Source: Welwitschia mirabilis (taxonomy: Eukaryota > Gnetophyta > Gnetopsida > Welwitschiales). From it: 64,000 nt of DNA. A program made the position numbers and the translations under genes. The stretch's first letter is position 1; every line of letters starts with the position of its first letter. The notes under the pieces were generated by a model, which searched no databases, had not been told where the DNA came from, and saw only the letters and a program-made list of their open reading frames with translations. The stretch is taken from NCBI GenBank assembly GCA_051453625.1, contig JBOZIK010000001.1, positions 144,002,507-144,066,506 on the forward strand, in the 5' to 3' direction. Below are positions 1-11,999 of this stretch, one piece after another.

Positions 1-1250
1 GAATTTGTTCTAAAAATATTAAAAGTTGGATTATTCATTCATGCTATATTGAAATTTATTTTTATTTTAATTTTGATTTCTAAAGTTTAAATACTTCTTG
101 TTAAAAGCACATACTTCTTTATAAAGTTTCTCTTTGCAAGTTGGAAATAAAGGACATTCTTTAATTATGTGATAGTTGTATTCATACAAATTACAAGTTG
201 AAATCACATTCTTTTCAGTTATTACTTTTGCATCTAAAATCCTTTAAGTGTATTTTTCTAATATTCTTGTGAAAGCCTTGATTACAGTTGTTTGTTCTTT
301 CTTGGTTTTTACTTTCTCCTTTTTTTGTTTCATTTCTTTAAGATCTTTTATGATCTAGCCTATAGTATGATTTTCTTTAGATGTTGGTTTAGGACATGTT
401 TGACTTACTTTCACTAATTCTTCCAACAACCTCCNNNNNNNNNNNNNNNNNNNNNNNNNNNNNNNNNNNNNNNNNNNNNNNNNNNNNNNNNNNNNNNNNN
501 NNNNNNNNNNNNNNNNNNNNNNNNNNNNNNNNNNTTATGATCTAGCCTATAGTATGATTTTCTTTAGATGTTGGTTTAGGACATGTTTGACTTACTTTCA
601 CTAGTTCTTCCAACAATCTCCATGAATTTTATAATGTGAGATTCATTAAATTTCCACCACATGAAAAATTTATAAGTTGTTTAGTTTGGCTATTAAATCC
701 ACTTAGAAATAGTCTATTAATTCTTCTTGAGTAAATGTATCAATGGGATTAGAATGAATTGCAATGAAAAATCATTTATAAGTAGAGGCATAATCTTCAT
801 TAAGTTGTTGTTATAAATTTGTTACCTCTTTGTTTCTTTTTCTTATTGTTGTTTTACTTATAAATCTTTTTATAAACACTTCTTAAACTTTTTTAAATGT
901 TCTTAAGCTTTTATATGGGATGGTTCTTAGCCATAATTTCACTTTTTCTTGTAATGTGATGGGACAGATAACTATGTAAGTATGATCACTAATTTATTTT
1001 TTTACTATTTCCTAAAGTAAGCAATCATTATTCAATGTTGACTATATGTTGAAGGGGATCTTCACCATTTCTCCATTAAAAATAAAATATGCATTTAGAT
1101 TTTTTAACTCAACATCATCATTAGGAAGTAGATCAAATTGATTTTGGATTTCATGCTTTTTATTTGTAATTAGTTCTTTAAGAGTGACATAAGCATTTGA
1201 ATTTATAGGGGTACAGAGGTTCTTATTATAATAGGAGGATTAGGTGAAGC
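1..1250 (-). pseudogene. Ty3/gypsy gag remnant (element F), cut by window start
   Basis: Read on the minus strand, this stretch matches the gag part of element A at 14.8-15.8 kb, in the same order. Around 60-230 is a degenerate CCHC-type zinc knuckle (CNLYEYNYHIIKECPLF in one frame), followed at higher coordinates by the capsid-like region with many stops and frameshifts. No continuous frame survives. It is the 5' coding end of a minus-strand gypsy element whose LTR follows at 1963-3901; the pol part lies outside the window. Gag would form the virus-like particle and package the element RNA. A 100-N gap at 435-534 interrupts it. Confidence 0.75.
435..534. other. assembly gap (100 N) with repeated flanks
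   Basis: Exactly 100 N. About 90 bases before the gap (345-434) recur almost unchanged right after it (535-621), with only two or three differences. The two contig ends therefore overlap, and the true gap may be zero or negative. Confidence 0.9.
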
Positions 1251-1962
1251 TACTTGCTCCTATTCTTATATATAATTCAACATTGCAATAAAATAATTTT
1301 CTTCTAAACTTTTTTTTGAAAAATTTTCTTTGAAAAAATCAAACTTAAAAATAATAAATGTAAAAAAATATTTTGCTTAATTCTTGGAATTTTCATACTT
1401 AGTATTTGCACATCTAGGTTTACTTCATAGTTCATCAAACCTTATTAGATGTTTTCTTTGATAAATAGTTGCTCTCTCTTCTACTTCATCTCTTTACTAG
1501 AGTTTATCATGTCCTAGTATGCTTAGTTTTATTTTTATAGACATCATCTCTATGGTTATTCAAATGATGTACCTAGACAATAGAAACAAAAATCTGAAAA
1601 AATAAAAAATCTAAAAAATAAAATCACAAAATAACATAGAATAAAAATTGACAGTCGTCCTCTAAGTCATCTGGATAAAAGAGGGAATGATTAAAAAATC
1701 CTAGTTCTTATGAAAATTTAAAAAAAAAAATACAATTCCATGTGTTGTCATCATCGCATGTTGTCTGGATAACAAGTGGTATGATAAGGCATTATTTTTG
1801 AAATGTAAATTAGAAAATGTATAAATAAAAACCTATGGTTCTATTGTAAAGATACAAAAATGTTGTAAACGAGTACTTAAACCAAAATCTAAACTACTTA
1901 TCTGAGAAATAATAATCCTAGAGCTCTAAGTAGTCTTCCCCAATAATGGTGCTAAGATGTTA
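1251..1962 (-). other. untranslated leader of element F with primer-binding site
   Basis: AT-rich DNA between the gag remnant and the LTR, with no open frame. At 1934-1955, just inside the LTR, the minus strand reads TTAGCACCATTATTGGGGAA, a decayed form of the plant gypsy primer-binding site TGGCGCCGTTGCCGGGGA (complementary to the 3' end of tRNA-Asp, from family knowledge). This fixes the element as minus-strand and the LTR at 1963-3901 as its 5' LTR. Confidence 0.65.
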
Positions 1963-3901
1963 TGGTATTTATTTATGAAAATGTTACATTCTTAAATAAA
2001 TCTTTATAATAACTAAAATATATTTGTTACATAATACAACATACTAATATAGATGGAAGTGAACCTAAATGTCATAAGTCCGTCAAAGGCATAGGCAAGA
2101 AGAAAGAGAATTAATTTCAAATAAAATACCTATGCACTTTCTAAGTAGAACAAAATAACAATGCAAATGAACACATTATGCAAATGATATGCAAAGATAA
2201 TCTAAATGCAACATCTATTTGATTATGACATCAACCTATCATAGAGATTGGTCTTGTAAAACCTAAATCAATTAATAAAAGATGTTACCATATGAAGACC
2301 AACATAATCTATCATGTGTATTAAATAAAATATAAAAAAAAAATACAATGTTAATCTAAGAAATGAAATGTAATGCACCTAAGCTAATAATATCAACCTT
2401 AACAAATGTTGACCTCATGATCTATATCACAGATAAAACTATCATAGAATCATAAACAATATAAACCATAATGGAGATGTACATAACAAAAAATATTAAA
2501 AAAAAATAGAGTTTTGATTAATTTGAACTAATGTTCGTGTTGCAAAACAGTAGCATCTCAATGAATAATGCATAGTTCAACATCAAGGAAGACATTTCTC
2601 TATAATAATAAGCAATGGATCTCCTACCCTTTGATCTCCTGTAATGAGAATTTTGATGCCAAAAAAGATAAAGTCAGAGTCAAGGGTGAAATACATATAT
2701 ATTACAAATAAAGACTCTAAAAAAAGAAAAAACTAAAAGATGTGATAAAATCCTAATGGCCACGCAAGAAGATGCAAAATACATGATGGAATTTTGGTAA
2801 AGTTTGGTAAAGCATTATATTTAGATGTCATTCTATTAGTTATTCAAATATCACAAAAGATGATGCCACATCATATAGGATCCACATCAATTACTAGATT
2901 AGTCTAGTAAGAATCCTAGTTAGCATAAGTTATTCTATCAGTCGTACTATNNNNNNNNNNNNNNNNNNNNNNNNNNNNNNNNNNNNNNNNNNNNNNNNNN
3001 NNNNNNNNNNNNNNNNNNNNNNNNNNNNNNNNNNNNNNNNNNNNNNNNNNAAAATGAAATGACATGTATCTAAACTACCACTGTCAACCTTAATAAAGGT
3101 TGTCTTTGTGATCTATATCACAGATGAAGCTATCACAAAATCATAAGCAACATAAACCATAAGGGAGATACACATAAAAAAAGATGTAAAAAGAAAAGTA
3201 GAGTTTTAATTAATTTAAACTAACATCCATGTTAAAAAGAAGTAATACCTAAATGAAGGATGCAAAGCATAATACCAAGAAAAACGTCTCTATGTAACAA
3301 CAAGGGATGGACCTTCTACTCTTCGATCTTCTATCATAAGAATTTTCGGTGCTAAAAAAGATAAATTCAAAGTCAAGGATAAATGAGACATTTATTACAA
3401 ATAAGACTCTAAAAACAGCAAGCACTAATAGACATGGTAAAATCCTAATGGTTGTGTAAGAAGGCATATGATACATGGCAAAAGTTTGACGAAGTTTGGT
3501 AAATAATTATTTTTAGGTGTCATCCTACTAGTCATCTAAATACCACAAGAGACGATGCAACATCATATAGGATCTACATCAACCACTAGTTTGGTCCAAT
3601 AATCATCTTAGTTAGTATAAATTCTTTATCATCTATACTACCATCTAGATGATGATGTAGATGATGGGCTTTATAAAATTATTTCTTATATAAGATCAAC
3701 CTCTTTGATTACAAGATTTCTACTTTAAATAGTGTGTATTACAATTTTCCTTAAATGCTATTAAATGTAATGAATATTGCATGTTTTTATGATATTTGCC
3801 TTAGATCTCCATTATTGTTAAAACTTAGCATAAACCTATCTAATCTCCTACAAAACTACTTAAAATATGTTATTAAATACATACAATTTGGCAGTGTAAC
3901 A
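1963..3901 (-). repeat. 5' LTR of element F, with gap and internal duplication
   Basis: Starts TGGTATTTATTT and ends with the block CAATTTGGCAGTGTAACA, the same terminal block as the LTRs at 6285-7528, 16464-17707, 48748-49978 and 55141-56684. Length without the N gap and the repeated part is about 1.2 kb, as in the sister LTRs. The stretch about 2370-2950 is repeated, diverged, at about 3051-3645 on the other side of the N gap, so two LTR copies may have been joined. Confidence 0.75.
2951..3050. other. assembly gap (100 N) inside an LTR
   Basis: Exactly 100 N. The sequence after it restarts at an LTR position already present about 600 bases before it, but with clear divergence, unlike the near-identical overlap at the gap at 435-534. 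Confidence 0.9.
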
Positions 3902-6284
3902 AAGTGTGATAAAACACTTAAAACTACATAGTTCGTATTCCAAGAATTAAGTAGTTGGTTTGCTCATGAGCCATTTTTTAAGGTATTACCACCTAAAATA
4001 CCATTTGTAATAGTGTTTCATTTTGAATTATTAATTATTTGATTAAATTATTAACATTTAAAATATATTAAACTTTGTTTTCTTTGCTTCTGTTGTCTTC
4101 CATTTATGAAAAACAACTTAAGCTTTTGAAATTTAGTTCTAACATGGTATTATATAATACTTATTCTAAATTCTAACATAAATGATTTTATTCATGAAAA
4201 TAGCTTTAAGAAACCTAATTAGTTGCATATATATGTTAAACTATACAAAAGTAGTTAGTAGGTAGTAATATTAGTAATCATATGTAAGATATAATTATCA
4301 TAATAAAAAGAAAGAAACAAATCAAGAAAACTAAATACATCTTTAGTAAAAAGTTTAAAACATCATATCTGAGCTTGTGATGCTATCTCTTAGGGTCATA
4401 AAACTTAAAAATAGTAGTATGATTCATAAATATAAATACACTATAGAATATATAAAATGTTATAACACTAAAAAAATATCATAGGAAGACTATTTTTAGG
4501 AAATCAAAAACTCAGCTAAAAATGGAATATATAGAACCTTGTGAGATTAAAAAGTATTCTCAACTTATTAATTAATTAATGTATCTTACTAATATGTAAT
4601 ATAATATAATTGATGTTATTAACAAATTAGCTAAAGTCATTCATAGACCTACAAAAGAGTACTAGAATGTAATCATAAATATTTTAAATATCTTTCTGCA
4701 ATAAAAACCCTATAACCTCATGTTTACCAAGTATAAAAAGGAATAATTAGATGTTAAAAAGCCGAAGGAAAGTACACCTACCTAGTAGGATACCATTTTA
4801 TGAGTAGGATACCATTTTATGAATGGATGGATCATTTTATGAATAATTTAAAATTAGAAGGCTATACTCTTATCTTTCATTAAAAAAAAATACATAGCTA
4901 TAACATTTTTCTATACAAAACTAATGCATTTATTCAAATTTAGCAAGAAATTAAATAAAGGAAAAATAATCAATAATCTCATATTTTATGAAAGAGGGAA
5001 TCACATGAATGTAGATATCATTAACTAAAACAACCATATTTGATTAAGTTTTTAAATAAAGATGTAGCGCTAAAACGTAACTTCTAGATGTCCTAAATAA
5101 AGAACTTTTAAAAGTAATATTTCTCAAGTTTGTAAACATATTTTGGCTATTGCCAATACATGTGATTATTAATGGAATAATAGAAGAAGAAAAACTTGAT
5201 ATGTTATGAGAGGATATTAGATAGAATTAAATTAATAAAACTAATAATTAATCCCTTATATATGGATATCAAATAGTTCTATCAAATATACATACAACTA
5301 TAAACTAGCTATAAATAATAAACTATGTAATTATTTAAATAACTAACTATTTTTAAAAATATTATGTTTTATTAATTGCAACCTTTTATAACATACAATA
5401 GAGAAAAACATTTCATGTTTTATATTTTTAAATTTATTTATCATTTCATGGTTTCATAAATGATTCTTTAAATATTTTTACATTCTTAAAAATTAATTCT
5501 ATTTTTTAAAATTAAAATAAAAGCTACAATTTTATTACATTTATAAGCCCTACAATCTATTATGTCGCAACTCAGTCTTGGGTTGGATTAAGAGGCATTA
5601 AAAAAATTTTAATTAAATTACATGATTAGCCATTACAGTAGATTAATTAGATTGTGATTTTGAGATTTAGCTCTCAATTAACCATAGATTATACCTTAGT
5701 AAAACTATAAGATGATATCTTACCTGACTGATGCCACATTTAACTTAAGCTTATTTAGAAATCTTGAGTAGGAAGACATAAAAGGGATGTATAAGTTGCA
5801 ATCGAGTGGTTAATTATACCAATAGAAAAGAAACCATACCTATGTTTCCTCATCTAGAGAAGTTTAGACCACATGTATTTCTCTATTGGACCTTGTTTCC
5901 ATCTTCACTAATATGCATGAGCATAAGATAAATTAAGGTGGTCCATATCAGTAGGCATTTGGGTAAAAATATGCATGAAATAATACAAGAATAATTACAA
6001 GAACTTAATGTTTGCCTCAATAAGAATATGGTACCAAACTGAATCAAAAGAATACCAAATGATGTTACACACATAGAAATATATGTATGTATAATAGCTA
6101 TATGTAAAAGTATATGAGGCAATAGGTTAAGAACTCTTAAGGTTATAACATTTATTTATAATAAGAAATTCTAATGCATGAGTGATGATAATACATATGT
6201 ATATTAATATAAATCATTTATCAGTACTTATATATATATATATATAGTAAACCCCTTAATATATCAGTACTCATAGTTAATCTT
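3902..6284. other. unassigned AT-rich intergenic DNA
   Basis: No coding frame, retrotransposon domain or RNA gene recognised. Contains a short tandem pair at about 4783-4822 (AGTAGGATACCATTTTATG twice) and a (TA)n run at 6230-6246 beside the start of element A. The short open frame at 5883-6122 has no recognisable similarity. Confidence 0.5.
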
Positions 6285-7528
6285 TATTGCAGTGCATGTT
6301 TTTACAATTCTTTTTACCTTAATGAATCTTAATAATCACAAATATGTATATATTATAATATACACACTCTAGTATAAATGGAAGTGACTCAAATGTCATA
6401 ACCCATTAAAGAATTATGAGAGAAGAATGAGAATTGATTTCTAAAGAGAATGTATTATTTTAAACTTAAGAATAATGTAAGAAATTAAATATGCAATCCA
6501 ATGCAAGTGAAATCAAACCCAGGTAAGAACTTATCTGAGTACTGAATCCATGTATCAAGAAGATCATTCCTACATAACCTAAATCAATAAAAGAAACTAT
6601 TACTAACCAAGGCTAACTTAAGCTACCAGATGAATTAAATAAATCAATGAAAAATGAATCCAAAACTACTTTCTTCAACCTTAAGAAAGGCTACTCTTAA
6701 GACCTATATTATCGATGAAACTATCACCAGATCAAGGAAAATATAAACCATGAGGGAAATATAATAGAACTGAATGCACAAATGAAAAAGAGTTTTATAT
6801 TAAAATAGAACTAGCATCTAGGTTATAAAATAGCTAATCCTCATTAGAGGATGCATAGCCCTTTATCAAGGAAATGTATTTCTTCAATTTGTGAGATGGA
6901 TCTCTAGCCCTTCGATCTCTTGTTATGATAATGTTTGGTACAAATAAAGATGGATAGGAGATTCAAAGGGAGATCTTATTTATAGGGATAAGAAGGCAAA
7001 ACCGTCACACAAAATGCATTACAAAATGTGCTCAATTCCAAGAAAGAAATGGATGAAATGGTTATAGGTCAGCTGGCTGTTACAAGTGTCATCCTGTCTA
7101 TTGTGGAGATGACCAAGGGGATGATGGCTTAAACATTACATTCATCATCCTGCATGTGGTGGGAATGACCATGGAGATGACACTTCTTTAGAAATGATGA
7201 CTTAGTATTATTAGCTCTAGTCCACATCAGCATTCCTATGTGGCTTATTCAGTGTTGTCATCCTACCTATTATGGAAACAACAGGGGAGACAACAATTTT
7301 CTTTATCCTTCTAATTCAAGAGAAGCTAGCTTTCTCATAGTAATTTTTCTCTAAGGCATAATGTATTAAAATATGCTTTAAACTCCTCTAATCATGTCAA
7401 TAACTACATATTTCTAAGATCTTCCATCAATTCTCCATAATCCTTAAAATTATAGCTAAACCTGTATCAATGTCTTACAAAATAGCTCATAAAACCCTAT
7501 TAAATATGTACAATTTGGCAACCCATCA
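6285..7528 (-). repeat. 3' LTR of element A
   Basis: 1244 bp, beginning TATTGCAGTGCATG (terminal TG mutated to TA) and ending CAACCCATCA. It aligns end to end with 16464-17707. The polypurine tract lies directly at its high-coordinate edge, as expected for the 3' LTR of a minus-strand element. Confidence 0.88.
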
Positions 7529-7541
7529 TAAGCCCCCACTT
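7529..7541 (-). promoter_or_regulatory. polypurine tract of element A
   Basis: On the minus strand AAGTGGGGGCTTA directly precedes the LTR terminus TGATGGG. This is the plus-strand DNA priming site used during reverse transcription. Element B has the same site in diverged form at 49979-49990. Confidence 0.75.
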
Positions 7542-8185
7542 AGCCTTTATCAGTTCTTGATAGAAACTAAGTAAACAACTATAATTGTGAGCCAAATTAT
7601 CTTAAAAAACCAATCTAAAAATTATAAAACATGCTCATAAATAATATTAAACACATTACATAGCAAAATAACATGTAATGCATCATCTGTATGGAGTGAA
7701 CATTTCAAAAAACTATGTCTCATGAAAGCTCTAAAATAACTTGAAAATTATGAAAATGAGCCATAAAAATAAGTCCTACCCTCCCTTGAAAAAAATAATA
7801 CATCCTGTATTAGCTACTAAAGCAAAAAAAGTAGATGAAAATGAGAAGGCAAATGATGAGTGTTTTTGAATTTAGATCATTGATGAATTTATGGGAATGG
7901 AGAACCCTAGAGGTGGGGGTAAATAGGTTCTTAAAAATTCAAATAAACTCAAAATAAAAACTTACTTAAAATAGATTACTAAAAAACTTGTGCATTAAAA
8001 TTAAAATTATTTAGAAAAATAAGAATAATAAAAATCATGAAAATATCAATCAGATATACACAAGTTTTATAATGATTTGGAAAATCCCCTACTCCACTCT
8101 TGATAATAAGCTTATTACTAAGCTTGATCTAGATCTTTGTTAACTCTTCCAGGTATTGCAAGTTCACCTATGACCTTTACACACA

Positions 8186-8290
8186 GACTTTCATAGGCTA
8201 AGTCTCAACCTTTTCAAATGGACTTTTATAAGCTAAGTCTTAACCTTTTCAAATGGTCTTTTACAGGCTAAGCCTCAACCTTTCAAAAGA
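8186..8290. repeat. three tandem 35-bp units
   Basis: Three consecutive units of 35 bp (8186-8220, 8221-8255, 8256-8290), each with the core GGCTAAGTCTCAACCTTT in slightly changed form. They differ at a few positions each. Confidence 0.8.
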
Positions 8291-8660
8291 TGCAGTAGTA
8301 ATGGTAAAATGCCCTAGTGCATTGATATCACTTATTTTTTAGCACAATGATAGTACAGGAGCTCTTCTCATGCAAATAATATAAACTACAATAATAAAGT
8401 ACAAAGTTCTGATCTCTTATGCAAAGATACTATAGATGTTGACTCGTCCTTGGTTAGTAATACAATACTAAGATAGTATAATGATAAATCACAAGTTTTA
8501 ATCATTTGACCAAAGATCAAAATATTCTTTTAGTGATTTCTCTCTTAGCTATTTATAATGAAAGGCTTTTAAGATTAGCAAAGTTAAAATCATGCTTCCA
8601 ATGGCTATAAAATGAATACATAATGGATACATAACAGATATAAAAATTTTTTTTCATTTT

Positions 8661-9130
8661 GACTGGTCAACCCTTAAAGTTTTGTTGACCCATCTTGATA
8701 TCATAGCTTAATCAGGTTACCCGATAAAACTATTCAGTCACCCCAGTTTCTTATAGTTCCATGTCTAGTCGACCCCTTAGGGTCCAGTTGACTACTCATC
8801 CAGTCACACTCATATTTATTTAGTTGTCCACTCATCCTAATGAAAATCCATTTCATTTTTCTACATTAGGTTCGTTCAACCCCTTAGGTATCTGGTTGAC
8901 CCCTTGATAATAAACTCAGGAATATTAGGTGCACAGTGCTCAGGTATGGTTGACCCCATATAGATCTGATCAATCCCTTAATAATTTGTTCAAGAGTATT
9001 CACTCTTAGGTTCACAGATTCAATCAACCCCTTATAAGTCTGGTTGATCCCTTTAAATTTAGTGCAATTGTGAGAGTTCGCTCTAAGTATAGTCAACCCC
9101 TTAAAATTCCAGTCAACCCCTCTAGAGGAT
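8661..9130. repeat. array of paired TCAACCCCTTA / GGTTGACCCC motifs
   Basis: About a dozen copies of a 10-12-bp motif (TCAACCCCTTA, TCGACCCCTTA, GGTTGACCCC, GGTTGATCCC) occur in 470 bp. Several come as pairs about 20 bp apart with a TCTGG or TCCAG between them. The motif is not periodic enough to be a simple satellite. Confidence 0.7.
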
Positions 9131-9240
9131 AAGTAAACTTGACCAATTTCAGTGATCAAAAATGCAACTTCCTTGCTTCAGCTTCTAACTTGCAAGTAAT
9201 CAATATTTTCTATACAAGACACAAATTTTGCTTCATAGAA

Positions 9241-10560
9241 AACATTAGTTTGACATTAAGTAGTAATACATAATCTAACAGAATTAAGTACAAAGCTGAG
9301 TTTAGAAATTTTAAATTTAAAAGATAGAAATTTATAAAACATTCTGATAAGCATGAAAAGAGTAGTTAATGAAAATGTGCTAATTAGGATGAAGTAGATT
9401 AATAAATGTCTAACAAATGTGCTATCATAAAAATGATTAAGAGCAGTGTGTAGAACTCGAAAAAACTAAAAATAAACATCACAAAATTATTAAGAAAACT
9501 TATCTAAGCAAGAATTGAATTCTTTATTAAAAATTAGATAAGAACACCATTAAATGTTAAGGTCCTAAAATGATAAGAAAATATGGAAATTACTTTGAAA
9601 CAACTAACTGAATGACCAAAAAAAAACAAAAATAATGGACATAAGGTAACATAAAGAAGATGGCTTACCTAGTAGACTCCCGTGGAAAAAATCATAACAT
9701 CACTTGATTTTAAAATGCATGACTTGATGTATAAAAAATTTCATTTGATAAGGTAGTGGTTGCTTTGATGTTAAAAATTAAATGCTTCAAACGATAAGTG
9801 ACAAAATTAAAGATTTGCTTAAAAATGAACTCACCTACTTAAATATTAAAACAAACACCCGAATCTTTAGAAATGAAATGATCATGTGAAAGGATTAAGA
9901 GTCTAGGAAATAAGTAATGCCTTTAATGTTACCACAAACATCACTGATCTCGTAGCCTCCAATTTTTTATTATTTTATTATCTAACTATCAATGATGAAG
10001 GGAGTGCAACCATAGTCATAGAATTAAAAACTTACAAAGCATGGCCAACTAACCTCTTAGTAGATTTTCCACAGCAATCATATTATACTACGAAAGGCCC
10101 TTCCTAAGAAAATTTTCCCTAGTGTACTTGCGATAAGACACCATAATAACCATGTTTTTGAGCTATCTTAGATATAAAACATCATGGTTTTATTTCACTT
10201 ATTTTCTTCTTTTTTTTTGTGTACAAATGAAAGCATTCCACATGAATGAACACTTCAAAAGACAAAGGTGAAGTAATAATATAAAATATAGAAAAGAACA
10301 TTCTTAAACAATCTAAAACCTTTTCATCATTAAGAAAAAATGTTAAAAATAAAGCATCTTCCTTTAAATTGAAGTTCATAGATGTGTGAATGTCTTAAAC
10401 TTAGATGAATTCAATCTTACCACTGTAAAATGCCCAAGTCAAAGACTAGTTATGGAAATATATACATAACTCATGTTTGAAAGGTGATCAAGTGATGTGA
10501 TAATGGCCTCCAAAGCAAAAAGCTAAGAAAAAATCCAAATAATGATAGGAAAAAAGTTTT
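9241..10560 (-). other. 3' non-coding half of element A
   Basis: AT-rich, no domain. It aligns with 51000-52350 of element B, including the stretch around 10190 that in B has expanded into a TTG/TTA microsatellite. It belongs to the element between integrase and the 3' LTR. The open frame at 10182-10379 is by chance. Confidence 0.6.
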
Positions 10561-10599
10561 CCTTATCAAGGAGAACCTCTAAGGCTAGTCATTCTATCA

Positions 10600-11880
10600 T
10601 ATTTATATCACAAGGTTGCTCATATATTTTCAACCTTTGTCAATTAACTTTATAAATTTCTTTAGTGGTTAAGTCAGAGATCTCAATAGATCCATTAGAA
10701 TGTACTTTTTTAATGAGGTAAGGACTAAACCATTTTAAGGTTAACTTATTGTGTATAAGATACATCAAGTATTATAAACAAAACTAGTTAACTAGGTTTA
10801 AAGTTCTTATGAATTAACTTCTTATCATGTTTGAACTTACTTTGGGCTCTGTGTATAAGTTGACGATGAATAGATCGAGTTCGTTTTATATCTAAATGAC
10901 CTAATTAAGCTAAAAAAGTTTTAAAATTCTCTTCTAAATTCATAAGATTAAGTTAATATGTAAAACAATAAGAATTGTAACAAACATCAATAGATAAACT
11001 ACAGACTTTACCATATACAAGTTCATAAGGTAAAAAATCAAGTGAATTATGCCAAGTGGTATGGTAAGCCCAAAGAACATCATTAAATTTAAAATCCCAT
11101 CACTTGTTATGAGTAGAGAAAAGTTTTTAAAGAATTTTTTTAATTTCTCTATTAGTGTTTTTAGCTTATTCATTAGTTTGAGGATGGTAAACACAAGCTA
11201 CGTAATGTTCTATATCAATGAATAAAAGAAGTTTTCTAAAAAGATGGTTAATGAAGTAAGTTACATGGTCACTAATGATTATTCAAGGAAACTAAAGCAT
11301 TGAAAAATTTAAGTTCTAAGAAAGTTATAAATGGTTTGAGCATCATTTGAGGAAGTAGAAACTACTTTAACCCCTTCAATCACGTAATCCATAGCAACTA
11401 AAATGTAATTGTTGTCTTTAGAAGTTGGTTTAATTAAGCCTATGAAATTGATTCCCCAACATTCAAAAGGTTCACACTCAAGAATAGGTTTGAGTGTCAT
11501 TTTCTATGATCACAAAAGGCTACCAAAACATTGACATGCATCACACCTTTTAGCATACTTAAAAGAGTCCTAAAAAAGACTAAACTAATAGAATCCAGAG
11601 TGGAAAATTTTCATGGCTATTTTCTGACTGTTAAAGTATCCACCACAAATACCACCATGATAAAGATGAAGGATATCAATTTTCGTTCATTCTACTATAC
11701 ATTTTCTCATCATTTGATCTTTACATCTATACTAAAGATGGGGTGCTATCCACTCGTAGTTACCTATCCTATGGAGAAAAGATTTTCTTTGATTGTGACT
11801 CTAATTTTGTGGTGCTTTGAAAGTGATAAGATAGTTGATGGTATCTGCATACCATGAAGGCGGATGATTAGAAGATACAG
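10600..11880 (-). pseudogene. integrase remnant of element A
   Basis: Minus-strand fragments in at least two frames. From the 5' side: PPSWYADTINYL just before the zinc domain (about 11830-11870), the second half of an HHCC zinc finger (RCDACQCFG, about 11525-11565), the catalytic core (ECWGINFIGLIKP at 11430-11470, then YILVAMDY) and the C-terminal part with the YELVYGKVCSLS block (about 11000-11060). Integrase would join element cDNA to the chromosome. Stops and frameshifts rule out function. The C-terminal part continues to about 10600 and is shared with element B up to about 52605. Confidence 0.85.
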
Positions 11881-11999
11881 CAAATAGTTATTCATTTGGA
11901 AAAGAATCATTAATAAAAAGATCATTAGAAGAAAAAGTAAGGCATGATGAGTAATATGCTACATTATTATGTTTTTCTATCTTATCTACGATGGTGAGA

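Larger units (their letters stand above)
7880..9240. mobile_element. foreign block of unknown class inserted in the 3' part of element A
   Basis: Element B carries a 3' non-coding half that follows A on both sides of this stretch but lacks it, so it looks like an insertion in A; the edges are approximate. It begins near a GAACCCTAGAGGTGGGGG motif at about 7900 and contains a 35-bp triplicate (8186-8290) and an array of TCAACCCCTTA/GGTTGACCCC motifs (8661-9130). No coding frame of note, no terminal repeats or target duplication found. I do not recognise the family. Confidence 0.45.
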
